This document shows positions 12,052-25,083 of a stretch of 64,000 nt of DNA, one piece after another. Positions within the stretch are counted from its first letter, which is position 1; every line of letters starts with the position of its first letter. The stretch lies in the NCBI GenBank assembly GCA_051453625.1, contig JBOZIK010000001.1, forward strand, positions 125,285,165 through 125,349,164, written 5' to 3'. Made by a program: the position numbers and the translations under genes. Source of the DNA: Welwitschia mirabilis (taxonomy: Eukaryota > Gnetophyta > Gnetopsida > Welwitschiales). The notes beneath the pieces were generated by a model. That model was given only the letters and a program-made list of their open reading frames with translations. It was not told the DNA's origin and made no database searches.

Positions 12052-13324
12052 TTATATTTCAGTATTAAATCTTAGCTTTCAATTTCACTGGGCATAACCA
12101 TTATTAAGCTATTATTAATGGCTAAGTTATGGTGTTAGTTAAACAAAATAACTAAAAGCTTTTGTAACAATCTAGGTTGTAAAGATGCATTCTAGAAAAT
12201 ACCCAATGCCTCCTTATAATAATGCTAAATTAGTTGTATTAACTATTAATAACAAAATATATGAATTACATGAAAGAAGCTGAATTTTAAGGAATTCGCT
12301 CTTTAGGATGAACCATTCATGGATGAGAGCACTTCTAGAAACAATGATGCAAAGTGATAACTAAGAACATAATAAATATTGTGAATAAATAGTTTAAAAA
12401 TTTATGAAATATAACCTTCCTATTGAGAAATGGAAAGGAAAAACTAGAATGGAGGAATCGGAGTTTCTAATAGAATTCATAGAGAATGGGTTTTAATGGT
12501 AATCTATACGAATGATTTCTAGTAAAATATATATTGTGGATACATGAAAGGCAAATAGTAGTATAAAGGAAATCTTAGAGTTAAAAATAAAATCTTCATC
12601 TATGGTAGTAGAAGTACATAGGCCAATATTTTATCTAGTGAAAATGAATTAGCATAGAGGATGAGAAGTCATAAAACTTTACATTAGTGTTAAAAAATGA
12701 GTTAGGGGTTCTCACCCATGGAGAACACACTCTAGTAGGTGGAGCTTACAAAAGAATAAGAATTTTAAAATTGTTCAATTACATTTTAGAAATGTAAATA
12801 CTGAATCCACATCTAATAAAAACTAAAGAAAGATGTGTAACCAGGAGAATCAATTCAAAAACATAAATGAGTTTCCAATAATGGCATAAGGTACAAGAAT
12901 ATGAATCTTGTGCAACCATCCATGTATTCATGCCAAATTCCCTTTGAAAGTATTTTTTATGCCATTATTTCTTTCAAATTATTTGTTGCTACTCTAAGAC
13001 TTGCATCTTCCCCATTCTAAAAGCTTCTTTAATTTGAACTGCATTACTTTTCTTTACTTATTTTAATAAATGAAAAGCAAAAACAAATGACTCTTCTCCT
13101 ACTCCAAATTTGCAAATATGTTTTTTGTTATTTGAATATGCATTTATTTTGTAAGAATTTCAAAGAAAAATCAAGGGATATTGTAAGATTTGAAAGACAA
13201 AAAAAATATAAAAATGTTTTTTAGAATATACCTTTACCAAAGGAATCATATGATCTGTTGTTTGCATGTCAAAATTAACATTTTAAGAAAGTATAATTGA
13301 TTAGCTTAGCATAAGAAAAGATAC
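12052..13324 (+). pseudogene. 5' internal region of the Del/Tekay-like element
   Basis: Right after the LTR, 'ttatatttcagtatt' is a weak match to a tRNA-Met primer site (TGGTATCAGAGC). A short frame starting near 12185 (MHSRKYPMPPYNN) has the basic, proline-rich look of a gag start but cannot be followed. Stops are everywhere; no domain is recognised. The inserted element at 13325 ends it. Confidence 0.4.
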
Positions 13325-14748
13325 TTTATTTATTAATTTATCATAAAATTATGTCTTTTATTTTTTTAAAATAAAATTTAATATTACATTTTTATTTATA
13401 ATAATTGTAGGTCTTTAGCTATTTTTTGAAACACATGGCAGAAGATGAACACAATTCCACATAAAACAATATGGCAATAGAGAAATGAGGTGACAACATA
13501 TAGCAGTAGAATTAAAATAAATTTGATAAAGGCATGTGAAGATGGCATTAGAGACATGTGGTGATAGCATTAGTTAGTAAAGAAATCTAGCTCCAATGGC
13601 CACATGTTGGACTCATCATGATGAATATTCCATCAAATACTATGACAATCTTCACCAAATGCTATAAGATAATCTTTACCAAATGATAAATGAAGAAAGA
13701 TTCTACCTAATGCTAGAGAACAGAATTTTATCTACTTAACACTATAAGACAGCCTCCACTAGATGTTACAAAACAGAGTGTTTTACCTAATGCTAAATGA
13801 TGAAGATTATACCTAATACTACAAGATAACCTCCACTAAAAGCTACAAGATAGAGTCTTCTACCCTATGCTAAATGATAAAGATTCTACCTAATGCTATA
13901 AGCCAAGAGCTTGTAACCATTCCTTAACCTTATCTTTTCCTACAAAGGGGCCTTAAACCCTTCATTATATTCATCTTTTGGTTGGCCTATCATGGGAAAG
14001 ACTTAGAGGCTAGGACATCATGGTACTCTAACACTCGTTCTTGGAGGTAGAATGAATTATGACTAGTTGAGAAGTTCTTATTCTTCTACCCCTTCATTGA
14101 TATAATGTATATTCCTTTCAAGTTTAATATAAGAATTGGTTTAAACCCTTTTATTATTAATGCACAATTTTCATTGGTATTAGCAATGTTTAGGTAGGGC
14201 TAGTTCTTAAAGTAAGTTTTATTCTTTTATTGTTAATGCACAGTAAAATGGTATTAATAATATTTAGATAAATCTTACTTAATTGTTAAGTTCTTTCGAA
14301 CTATGTGAGTTGTTTAATGTTAATTTTGTGATGTATAGTTCCTATTATTTGATGGGTCTTATGCACTTAGGTTCATACTTTTTATGCTTATATAGTACTA
14401 TGAAGTATCAAGAGGACTTGATAACCAAATAACACTCATGTGATCATGAGATTATGCCTTCATACTAAGCCTTAATGACTTAATCATTATAAGTGTATTT
14501 CAAGATACAGAAACCTTTAGAGTAAAGGAGATAAATAACTAGATCTTTGGAACATTTTCATTCCCTTATGTTACTAACTGAAGATCATTTTTACTTTCTA
14601 AAACTATAATTTATCTTTTATTTGGTTTTTCATTACAAGTTAGAATAATTATTTATCTTTTGATTAATTTACTCCTATGTCCCTATAAAATAATGATACT
14701 AAGCTTTTTACTTACTTTTAAATCTAGATATTATATTGTAATTAATCA
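13325..14748 (+). repeat. 5' LTR of non-autonomous element I
   Basis: Aligned with 18326-19643 over its full length: 'aattccacataaaacaat', 'catgtgaagatggcatt', 'ctaactagttgagaa'-like blocks, 'caagaattggtt', 'ttacaagttagaataatt'. It contains a minisatellite (13610-13915) and a TATA-less promoter region near 'aaaggggccttaaaccc'. The starting TG is mutated, so the left edge is uncertain by a few bases. Confidence 0.85.
13610..13915 (+). repeat. Minisatellite inside the LTR
   Basis: About ten degenerate units of roughly 25-30 bp alternate forms such as 'acctaatgctaaatgatgaa' and 'ctacaagataacctccac'. The partner LTR has the same array at about 18625-18795, but it is shorter and broken by a 10-N gap. 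Confidence 0.75.
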
Positions 14749-14753
14749 GATTT

Positions 14754-14771
14754 TAGTGCTATTGCTAGGGA
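14754..14771 (+). other. Primer-binding site, tRNA-Asp type
   Basis: TAGTGCTATTGCTAGGGA lies just after the 5' LTR and matches TGGCGCCGTTGCCGGGGA, the complement of the tRNA-Asp 3' end used by several plant gypsy elements, at 12 of 18 positions. All six differences are G-to-A or C-to-T. Confidence 0.8.
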
Positions 14772-15460
14772 TATATTGGCACGATGATTTTTCAAGAGTA
14801 CATGATTGTTTTTCTTGTAATTTTTAGTTAGATTTTATTTTTCTAGTGGTGGGTAGTACTCCTCTTTCTAGTGATACCTAAACTAGTCCTTTTTATTTTT
14901 TTTGTTAAGTCTTATTTTCCTTTCCTTTTAGTGGTAGGTACTAGTCCTTTTTCAGTAAAATCTAAACTAGTCTAAGTTTTTAAGTTTGGTGTTCTTTTTT
15001 TTTTTTAACATCTAAACTTCATTTTTATTTGAGTTACAGATCTAATGACTTTTCTAAGGTGCAACCAAATCTAAGATCATGATCTTAAACTAAATCAAAC
15101 TTTAACAATTTGTGTTTTTTATGTGTTTTTTAGTTTCTATAAATTCTCTAGACATTTTTTATAGTTATGTTTTAGTTTTGTATTTCTATAAAAATTTGTG
15201 ATAAAAATTAAAAGCATTAGGTCTAGTTTCCAAGGTTGAAATTTTATAAGAATCAACTATTTTGGGTTTTTAATCCTATATTATAAAACCTAGAAAGTAT
15301 AAACCTTTAATCAAAAATCATTACCTATTTTCTTAAATTTAAACCATGAGTTAGGTCTTAAATCCATTTCAAACATCTTTGAATCTTTAACTTATCTATC
15401 CCTATATTTTTTAAAATAATTATCAACTTAAATAAACTATAGGATATTTCATTAGATCGG

Positions 15461-15482
15461 AAAAAAAAAAAAAAAAAAAAAA
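15461..15482 (+). repeat. Poly(A) run, 22 bases
   Basis: Homopolymer inside the interior of element I. It also creates a lysine/phenylalanine run in spurious frames. Confidence 0.9.
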
Positions 15483-16620
15483 CTCTAGGAGATTAGCTTC
15501 AATGTAACTCATATCAATCACAACCTTTAGATCCTTTCGATAATAGATAGACATTTGAAGAATATCCTCAACCCCATCTCTATCATAATCAACCTCCTTA
15601 TAAATTTTAATTTCATAATCCTTATGACAACTCATAGGAGTTTGAACTCATGCCTCCCTTTATCCCTCACAACCCTTATTTATTACCATTCACTTTGTAT
15701 TTATCATCCTTTGATCCTTATCCTCTATCTTCCTTTGAATACCCTTCATCATTTGATCACCATTCATCAACTTCATACCCCCAACAACCCTATTCAAATT
15801 CCTTAGAAGACATCCTTACAAGATTCATAAAATCCTAAATGTAAAAACATGAAAAGCTTAAGTAAGATATCCAACAATTAATCTAAGTTACTACTTAAAT
15901 CTTTAAAATTCTAGAAGAAGAAGACCTTCCTACATTTTATGAACCTACAAGTTTAGAAAACTTTAAAGGAATTAACAAAACTAAAATCAACAACACTCAA
16001 ACCTTATCCCTTAGGAATGAGTAAGAAAGTTATGAAGAAACTAAGAAAGACATCCAATAGGACCTTAAGTTTAAACATTACTTACAGAGTAAACAGTTGT
16101 ACTAAGTGGATTATACTTTAGAGTAGGATTAGATACTTTTGATGATGATGATCAATCCATAGTATGTGAACAAACATGTAAGGCAGAAGAAAAAATTTAA
16201 TGCTACACATCAGAGGACAAATCAATAAGCAACATGGACAATAGTGGAATTCAACCTATCTTTGAACCTTAATATTTGTTACCTTCACAACCTTATGATG
16301 AATAATCCCTTGAAGACCTTAATGAAATGAAAAACATTAACCAAGAGCCTAAATATTATCCATCCCTTGAAAAATATTTTTTCCAACAATCCTTTGAATT
16401 AATCTTCTCATTTTTCATCTTTATCTTCTAAATAAGATTTGAATCTTGATGATGAATACAAGTCTTTACAATTTTGGAATCATCTTTTAATACCATTTTT
16501 AATGATTATTTATCTTCTCTAATGGCTTTTACTTCACTTGTGTCTTCACCTAAAAATGATGTCTTGCATGAGCTATTAAGTAAACAAGAAAAGGATAAGG
16601 GTTAAAAAATTGCTAATTTT
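15483..16620 (+). pseudogene. Degenerate Pro/Ser/Tyr-rich ORF of element I
   Basis: The best frame (15650-15838) is rich in P, S, Y, H and Q ('SFEYPSSFDHHSSTSYPQQ') and ends with 'SNSLEDILTRFIKS'. This resembles the P/Q/Y-rich segment followed by a short helix seen in gag-like ORFs of plant gypsy and LARD elements. Further frame pieces to about 16600 are acidic ('EEEDLPTFYEPTSLENFKG') with intervening stops. There is no zinc knuckle or enzyme domain. The second non-autonomous element (51800-53049) has the same overall kind of ORF. Function is unknown. Confidence 0.55.
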
Positions 16621-18325
16621 AAATGCATTAATTTTACTACTAGCATTAATGTTCTTTCGATTTTTATAAATTCATACATAAATGTCTATAGGGATTTGAT
16701 TTCCTCTTTAAATGCATTGTATAATTTTAATACACCATTTTAACATCACATTTACAATTTTAAATCTTTACATTTATAATACCTTGTAAGAAACCTTAAA
16801 AAAAATTTATTTTATTACATACATTTAGATTAGATTTTTCTTTTAGTGTGAATTTTATTTATTTAAGAAAACTAAAACTTCTTAAAAATTTTGTGTTTGA
16901 TGCCCTTTCTCATCTAAAACCTTACAAGCACTCCTACTTGTATAATCATCATCTTAAGAATTTTTAGATAGTAAATCCTAAATATCATGTACATAATTAA
17001 ATAAATCATCATTACCTTCAATTTCACCTTCCATCCTTTTTATTTTCATTGCTCCACCTCCTTAACTCCACCAACAATCCTCCCCTTCCATTTATCTGTA
17101 AGTTCTTAAGATTAAATGATCTTGGTTGATGATCCTAAAAGAATAAACTATTAATAAGTAATCATACTATTATTATGAATTAGGTAAAATTTAAGTTTAC
17201 TTGGAGTTTTTTAAGAAGAATTTATGCTTATTTTTGAGTTAACTTGTTAAGGTTTAGTTTCACTCAAGGTCTTCCATGGAAAAATATGGTTGAATTAAGG
17301 TGGAATCTACTTTTATGTCAAGTTAATTACTTTATAAGCATTTTATGGGAACAAGATTTGTCTTGATTAGGCTAATAAGCCAATGATAACTTATGTGCAA
17401 TATAAATGTATTAAATATGAGAAGGATGATTAAAAAGAAAATCAAAATATCTCCTCTTCAAAAGCACATCATTTTATAATTAATTAAAACCAAGTTTAGT
17501 TAACTGCATTGGGGCTATGAATGCTTATACAACCTGCAACTCTAATGATTTAACTTATGACATGTTCAACTATATCAGGGCTATAAATACTCATTAGCAA
17601 TGTGCATTAACCCCTTTATAAATTAACATGTTTAACTTTGTTGGAAGGAAATGTCATAACATTGAATGTACAATTAGATTAAAATGCTTGAAATAAGGCA
17701 TAAAGTGTGATATTGTAAAATAGATAAATTAAAATGAAAAAGGTGGAATTAAAAGATGCTTTTTGTAATTATGTTTTCTTAACTTGTCTACTTGAGAATT
17801 TTCTTAATTAATTTTTTATGACTTACAGGTTTACTTAGAGGATATCTTATTTGTTTAGTAATGTGAAAAAATTAAATTTAGAATAAAATGCATTAAATTT
17901 TTAATAAATATGGCCATTAACTTAGGTATTCTATATTATCAATTTGTATATGATGGATTTTTTATTTAGATTTTACATTTTGTATTCCCTTAGACATTGC
18001 ATTCTAGTTTAAACCTTGCATTGCATCATTTTTCCTAAACACATTCATAATCATCATTTTCTAGTCATGTAATTAACTTATTCTCTAAAGCCTTACATAA
18101 ATTTTCCATCCTTATAACTTTGATGATAAAGTTTAATTTTGGTTAAGGGGGTATGGCATTCACTTTTATAGAATTTTTTTCAATTTTGATGCTTAATTAT
18201 TAATAATTAATCAAAAAATTTTCAAAACATTATATCATTTCCTTACTTGCCATTTTCACTTAGTTAATTTTTACATATTCACCATTTCTTTGTCACCTTT
18301 TTGCTGAGGGTCTAGTAAAACACTA
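16621..18325 (+). other. 3' non-coding interior of element I
   Basis: No coding signal. It contains a tandem repeat at 17499-17645. Just before the 3' LTR there is no clean polypurine tract; 'ggttaagggggtatggc' lies about 180 bp upstream. Confidence 0.55.
17499..17645 (+). repeat. About 65-bp tandem repeat
   Basis: Units start at 17499, 17564 and 17630 with 'gtt.aact...t', each followed by 'ggggctatgaatgct' or a close variant. Two diverged full units and a partial third. Confidence 0.7.
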
Positions 18326-19643
18326 TGCCAAAATTTAATTTATTATAAAATAATTTCTTTTATTATTTTTAAAATAAAATTTAACATTGTATTTTTCTTC
18401 ATAATAATTAAAGATATTTAGCCACATTTTGGAACACATGACAAAATATGAACATAATTCCACATAAAACAATGGTGGCAATACAGAAATGAGTTGGCTA
18501 TACATAGCAACAGCATTGAAAGACATGTAATAGAGGCATGTGAAGGTGGTATTGGAGACAGGTGGGCATAGCACTAGTTGGTAAAGTAATCTAGCTCCAA
18601 AGGTCATATGTTAAACTCATCATGATGAAGATTCCACCAAATACTACATAACGATCTTCACCAAACGCTATAAGATAACATCCATCAAATGCTAAATGAT
18701 GAAAGATTATACCTAGTGCTAAAAGATAGAATCCTATCTACTTAACACTACAAGACAACCTCTAGTAAATGCTATAAGACAGAATCTTCTNNNNNNNNNN
18801 AGAGTGTAACCACTTCTTACCATCATCTTTTCCTATAAAAAGGCCTTGAACCCTTTATTGTATTCATCTCTTGATTGCCTTATTAAGGGAAAGACTTAGA
18901 GGCTATAACATCATGGTGCTCTAACACTCTTTCTTGGGGGTAGAATGATTTATGGCTAGTTGAGGATTTATTTTTATTCTCCTTCTTCATTAATGTAATG
19001 TATATTTTTTAAGTTTAATACAAGAATTGGTTCAAACCCTTTTATTGTTAATGCATAATTTTTATTGGTATTAGCAATGGTAGCTCTAGTTCTTAAAGTA
19101 GGTTTTATTTTTTTATTATTAATGCATAGTAAAATGGTACTGATAATATTTAGGTAAAGCTTACTTAATTGTCAAGTTATTTCAAACCATGTGAGTTGTT
19201 TAATATTACTTTCATGATGTATAGTTCCTATTATTTGACAGATCTTATGCACTTAGGTTCATACTTTCCATGCTTATAAAGGGTTTTAAAGTATTAAGAG
19301 GACTTAACAACTCATCAACACTTATGTAGTGGATGAGATTATGCCTCCACACTAAGCCTTAATGACTTAATAATTGTAAGTATGTTTAGGATACAAGAAT
19401 ATTTAAAGAAAACGAGAAGAGTTAGATGAATCATTGGATCTTTGAAGCATTTCCATTCCCTTACACCACTAACTAAAGATTACTTTTTCTTTCTAAAACT
19501 CTAATTTCTCTTTTATTTGGGTTTTTATTACAAGTTAGAATAATTGTGTATCTTTTGATTAATTTACCTCCCATATCCCTAATAAAGAATAGTACTAAGT
19601 GTTTTATTAGTTTTAAATCCAGACATTGTACTATAATTAGTCA
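18326..19643 (+). repeat. 3' LTR of non-autonomous element I
   Basis: Starts TGCCAAAATT and ends about 'attagtca'. Collinear with 13325-14748 except that its minisatellite is shorter and holds a 10-N gap at 18791-18800. The opposite-strand frame at 18335-18607 is LTR sequence and not a gene. Confidence 0.85.
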
Positions 19644-22600
19644 TCTACAATTCACAATATTTCATTGATTCATAAAAGTATTAGTGTGCTTCATTTTCAT
19701 CATCAAATCTAGCTTGGACAAAGGAATATTTTAGTGAATTCAAAGTGGTCAAGGTAGAATTTCTACAAATTTCATTTAAGAATAAAATATAGCATAGGTA
19801 GATATTTCATATAACTATAGCAGATGCCTTAGTATGCTTAAAGTCATCTAAAAAGAGTTGTTAAACACAATTGTACATGTGAACTTCAACAAAGATCCCT
19901 TATCCCTTGCACTAATTTCCTAAATGTAAATTTTTAGATCTTTAAAAACATTGGAATTTACCTCAAAAGATCCCATCATCACTTGTTAGAGTCCTTGGTG
20001 TGCAGTTAAGAATGCTTTTTTGTCTTCATTATCATGTAATGCTACTATGAATGTATTTTTTTAAAAGATCTTCTCTTTATATGGAGAAACTACTTAGATA
20101 AATAAATTCCTAGAAAAAACTAGAGAATCTTTTTAGAATTATGATGGCATTAGAATGGTAATGGTAAGGCTTCTAGCATCACCTTAACCTTGGTGAATAT
20201 CTATAATATGGAGTCAAGGTTATAGATTTAGCTTCATATTATTAAATAATTTTTTCTATGATATTAAACTCACAATCAAGATGATATAGCAATAAAATTA
20301 TAAATGAATGCAAAAATAGCATAGCAGTAAAGTCAAATTGACAACAGAGTCAAAGTTTTCAGAATTCTTATAGAACATCAAAAGCAGTAAGAGAGTTGCC
20401 CAAGTCTTGCAAATTTTTCAATTTCAAAGTAGCATACACAAGAATTTAAAAAAAAAAAAAGAACTTAAATTTTCTAACTTATGAAGTAAACATGATCAAA
20501 GATTACCATGATAACTTATAGATTTTAGAGTCATGCTCTAGGCTTAGATCTACTAACAATGTTTAGTTAAACTTAGAAATCTAATAAAAACTATTGATGT
20601 AATAATACTATTACTTAGGAAGTACAAGAAGTGAATTAGAGAAGGGAGTGTATCAAAAATAGGCTAAAGAATGAAACATGCACACTCATAAGTAAAGTTC
20701 CTTGTACAACTATTGAGCTTGTGTTCTTCAGTCTAACGGCACACTACTAATAATTGTTGGTTTTGCACTTTGATAAGAAAAATAAAACATATATATAAAA
20801 AAACCACTAATGGTCATGTTATAAGATGCAAACTGAGAGGAGTAGACTAGTATTAATCATAATAGTATTATTTTTATACTTTTATTTTTAGTTATATCTT
20901 ACATTATTTCTTAGTTTTGTGTTGCGTCCTTAATAGTGCTTAGATAAGGTTGTGTTCCAAGTGGAGCTGTGTCACTCAACAATTCAGATGTTCATGGGAT
21001 CCATCATATATTACAGCGAAATAATGATATGGTTAGAATTGTGATATTAGATTTTAATCACATGAGGGTTTATTCTTCTTTTGAGTTTGTAATCTTTAGG
21101 CTATTATCATATCTGTGTCTTACTTTTCTTGGCAACTAAATTATCCTAAGAATCAAAATTTTAAGAAAAATTTGAAAATAAGGGACTCTTTTTCATTGAT
21201 ATTAGTGATAGCACTTACAATCTTTTCACTATATGCAAGCCTTAGTTTTTATGTCTATGCTAATTTTGTTCATTAAAAATATCTTGCAAATCTACTTCAT
21301 ATATGTATCATTAAAAGATGTGGGAGGTGATTATAGAAGAGAATAGTGATAATCAATATAATAATAAGTCTATTCTAAACTATGCACTTGTGGACTAATT
21401 AAAAATTAGCAGTCAGTGTGAGGTCTCTACTACTCCACATAGCAGATCTTTTGAGAGGTTGTTAAGGCTAACCACCCAATCAGAATTATAGCCAAAATAA
21501 AAGCCTAAAAATAGATTATAGCATGAGTTGAATGACAGATATTAATTCTATATGCAATTTTGAAAATGAAAGAATCCCTTCTAATGAATGCTATTTGGAA
21601 AGAAATCTTGGGATGCAGCTCACTTAATTCTTCACTCTTTTGTCTTATTCAATGTTCTTTTCTACATGAAAGTGTCTACTAATTTGTAAATGGTACTTTT
21701 AAGATAAGGGCATAAAGGAAGATTAAGCATTAATTTCATGAGAATCATGGTTAATAAATGGCATAGAAAAAGTCAAAAAGTGCATGAAATGTTCCACCAC
21801 ATGACTCCAAATCATATTAAAAAATAAAAAAATTAAAAAAAATAAAAAAACAACACACCAATTATTTGACCGAATCAAAATTTTTATTCATCTCTGATAA
21901 GTTAAAACAAGAGAGGTATAGAAGTACATTACAATTTTACTATTGTTAAGATAGCTAAGCATGATGTAAGGATGCTTCCTATGGAATTTATGCTATACTT
22001 GAAGTTGCTTCATGCTAATATGTGGCATAAATGATGAAATTATGTGTTATAGAATATAAGAATAGTTTTTATTAGATTAAGGGATTAAAGTCATTTTATA
22101 ATAAAGGAAAAGAGTTTTAAGTAATCAAATTTTCATGATCTATGAAGAAAGATACAAAGATTTGAATCCAAGTGATTCTTCTTCCATTAATACATTCCTT
22201 TTCTTTAGCTATATGTACATTTTATATGCTTACATGTCTATATTATTCTTTTATTTCATATTAATTTTTAGATCTGAGATAAGATATTAATATTTAAAAT
22301 GTATTAACTATTTTGTGTATATAGCTTATTCATATTATGTCACTTGGATTCCAAGTTGTTATTGTTAATTTCTATTGGATGCAAGGTTTTTATGCATAAA
22401 TTGTTGTGTTGTTAGAACTTATGAAATTTAATTTAAAAATACACATTATTTCATACCTCATTTCATTTAATCTTAAGATCCTTTTAGGATCTCTTTATGA
22501 ATAGATTTCACTTAGTATAATGTCATGCTTTATGTGGTTTAGGTGTGCTCTTAAAGGATGCATACTCATTGTAACATAGGCTTTTTAGGATTGGTCATAA

Positions 22601-22986
22601 ACCTTAAACTAGGATGCAAAGAAATACATCTAAAGATGTGTTCGGTCTTTACCATTTAAGCATGGATGTACCCAAGTTGGAAAGCCATATTATATTGATG
22701 ATTTCATTTAATTTACTTAGACATTTCATTGCTCTTCATTTTGTATATATTTTGGGTAATTAATTATTTTTTTAATTATTACTCATTAACCTCCTTTAAG
22801 GTCAACAATCCACATGAATGTGAGGTTATTCATCATATATATATATATATATATAATTTACTTAGAGTCAGCTTTAGGAGAGACAGAAGTAGAAGCTACT
22901 TGGGAATATAAAATAGATGTATCGTAGTAAATAACTAAGCTTTCTTATTCAAGTTTCAAGGACAAAACTTTTTAGGGATGAAGAAA
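19644..22986 (+). pseudogene. 3' internal region of the Del/Tekay-like element
   Basis: The first 250 bases give faint gypsy RNase H traces: a 'FHLRIKYSIG'-like piece, then 'ADAL' near 19825 after a frameshift, where the family has V-A-D-A-L-S-R. No integrase, chromodomain or RT could be read in the remaining 3 kb, so the element was either already defective or is decayed beyond recognition. An (AT)n run is at 22835-22855. Confidence 0.45.
22958..22986 (+). other. Pol end and polypurine tract of the gypsy element
   Basis: 'aaggacaaaacttttt' followed by 'agggatgaagaaa' directly abuts the 3' LTR. It matches the conserved end of Del/Tekay elements (GAGGACGAAACTTTT, then a G/A tract), again with C-to-T and G-to-A changes. 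Confidence 0.7.
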
Positions 22987-25083
22987 TGTTACATCTAGAT
23001 TTTTAAAGATTCAATAATTAAGCCTAAATAGTTAAATAAAAATAATTTTTGACTAGTGGGACCTACTACGATTATTTAATTATTAAATCCTTGTTTATTT
23101 ATTAGCATATGATTATCGAAATTCATTATTTAGTTTATTAATTAAGACTTATTGTATCATAATTATTAATTTAAAAGATTTTTTTCTTGTAGTAGCCATA
23201 ATTAATAATCTTATTTTTGTAGTAACTTCTTGGATATTTAATTATAATATTTTATTGGTTGAATTAGTGGTTGTATTCATTTTCTTTTGTAACTATTGCA
23301 TTTAATATACCATAATTAGTATATTTTCTTATTTTCTTATTTTTGTGCATGCAAAATATTTTTGTAATAGTTGTAATTATTAAGATACATTATGTTAGCT
23401 TCTTTTAATATTTTATTTAAAATAACGCATTCTAAATTAATGCTCATGATTATGATGTTGTGTTTTCTTTATTAGTGATTAATACATATTTGTTGTGGAA
23501 AAAATATATATATTTATGTTTTTTGAAATTATTTTCTAAATGTCACATCTTAATTACTTATTGTAATAATTGCAAGTATTGGAATCTTGAACACTTAGTA
23601 GTATTATTGTTATGAAAATGCACCTAGTGATTAGGCAAGTAATGATTAGGAGTTATAGAATCTTTACCATCTTCATTTCAAGATAGTGTCTCATCATATC
23701 CTCATATCTCTTCCTATCCTTCATTCTCTTGATATAAATAGAACTTTCTTCTCTTCTTATTTACATATTATTGAGACATCCTTTATTATTGCATCTTGGA
23801 AATTTTGAAACTTGGAGCTTAAAAAGCATTAGAGTCTTAGAAGTCTTGAAGTCTTAAAAAGTTTACAAGTCGTACATCCAATTTTGGGTATGGTCTTAAC
23901 TAATACTTGCATCTTTGCATGGTCTCAGGTTTCTTTATTTCTTGTTTTATGGTTTCTAGGTATATCTTTATTCTTATATAGTCCTATTCAATTCTTACAT
24001 CTTTGTATGGTTCTATTTTATTCTTGAATCTTGTATGATTTTCTATTTTTGTATCTCTATATAATATTATTTAATTCTTGCATTTCCTTTTTAAATGTTT
24101 TTCTACCTAGTCTTGTAAATCTTGTATAACTATAGTATTTCTTATATTATCTTGTTGTCAATTATTTTAAATGAGTCTTGTAATTATCCCTTTGAAAGCT
24201 ATTTTAAGATTATTGTATGACTGACCATTGAATTATATTGTGATATATGTCAAACTACAAAATTAGAACTAGCCAGGGTAACCAGATATTTGAACCTTAG
24301 AGAGTGATACTCTCTATTATAACTTCCAAAGTATTAGGACTAAACCTCTAGAGAAAAAGGAAAAAATTGTATACAAATATTATTAATCTTATTCTTTCTA
24401 AGTGTATGCAACTGGATTACTAGAAATTGTTATGAAATAATAGTAAAGAAGATAATATGAAAATGAGGTCTTAGTCACATCTTAGATTATGTTGGCAGTG
24501 CATTCTTAGATTATTTTAACTGTACATTCTTGGATATTCTTGTAATTTCTAACCTTATACTTGGGAATCCTATACTTACTTATTCCTTGTCATAGGTCAT
24601 ACTAGGAACTATGAATGTTATAGTTATTACACCATAATTGCATGTGTAGGAACCAATGTAAAGGATGACATTGAAAAGAGCTAATGGTTGCATACAACTG
24701 GGTGTCATATACATGTTTTCATATTTTGTTGTATGAGTAATAACTGTAGGATCATGTGTGTCCTAGAGACTTATCATATTTATTGATGATTTATCTATTT
24801 ATTTTACTCAAGCTTGTATTTAGTAATAAAAGGTGTTTTACAAGTTACTTTTATAGTATGTTTACTTATCTTATGAAAAGATCATGAATGTCTAAAAGTT
24901 CTATTTCCTTTTATATAAGATTATTTGAAGAATATGATTATAAATATGCCTTATTATTTTACTAGTAGTGATCCAATCTTGAGTTATAAGTTTCTAATTT
25001 TAATAACATTTAGAGTGAATATAGTTTTTTATGATTTTTGAAAAATCATTTTAGATGTATATGTTGAATGTATATTTAGGACA
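22987..25083 (+). repeat. 3' LTR of the Del/Tekay-like element
   Basis: Begins TGTTACATCT (from TGTCACGTCC) and ends near 'tatatttaggaca'. Collinear with 9902-12051. TATA-like GATATAAATA is at 23731-23740. Copia RT homology starts immediately after. Confidence 0.87.

Larger units (their letters stand above)
13325..19643 (+). mobile_element. Non-autonomous LTR element I (tRNA-Asp primed)
   Basis: Direct LTRs 13325-14748 and 18326-19643 flank about 3.6 kb. A tRNA-Asp-type primer-binding site follows the left LTR, as in several plant gypsy lineages. The interior has one degenerate Pro/Ser/Tyr-rich coding region and long non-coding DNA, with no sign of protease, RT or integrase, so it would have depended on another element (LARD-like). 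It is nested within the Del/Tekay-like element. The target duplication is not clear (gatac at the left, tctac at the right). Confidence 0.8.
9902..25083 (+). mobile_element. Ty3/gypsy (Del/Tekay-like) element nested in the copia RT
   Basis: Two diverged direct LTRs of about 2.1 kb (9902-12051 and 22987-25083) bound this element. The LTR start TGTCACGTCC resembles Del/Tekay chromovirus LTRs. Just before the 3' LTR is 'aggacaaaacttttt' followed by 'agggatgaagaaa', matching the end of chromovirus pol plus polypurine tract. A weak initiator-Met-type primer site follows the 5' LTR. The internal DNA, after removing the inserted 13325-19643 element, is about 4.6 kb, but no RT or integrase can be read. 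Short similar AT-rich words flank the ends; the target duplication is decayed. Confidence 0.8.

Noticed and set aside
15454-15482. 'agatcgga' before a poly(A) run, resembling the start of a sequencing adapter
   Set aside because: Only the first 8-9 bases match and the adapter's following bases are absent; coincidence is more likely.
22835-22855. (AT)n run as a regulatory element
   Set aside because: A simple microsatellite within decayed retroelement DNA; nothing indicates function.
19644-22986. Autonomous gypsy pol in the Del/Tekay-like element
   Set aside because: I searched for RT, integrase and chromodomain blocks by eye and found only faint RNase H traces and the pol-end/polypurine motif.
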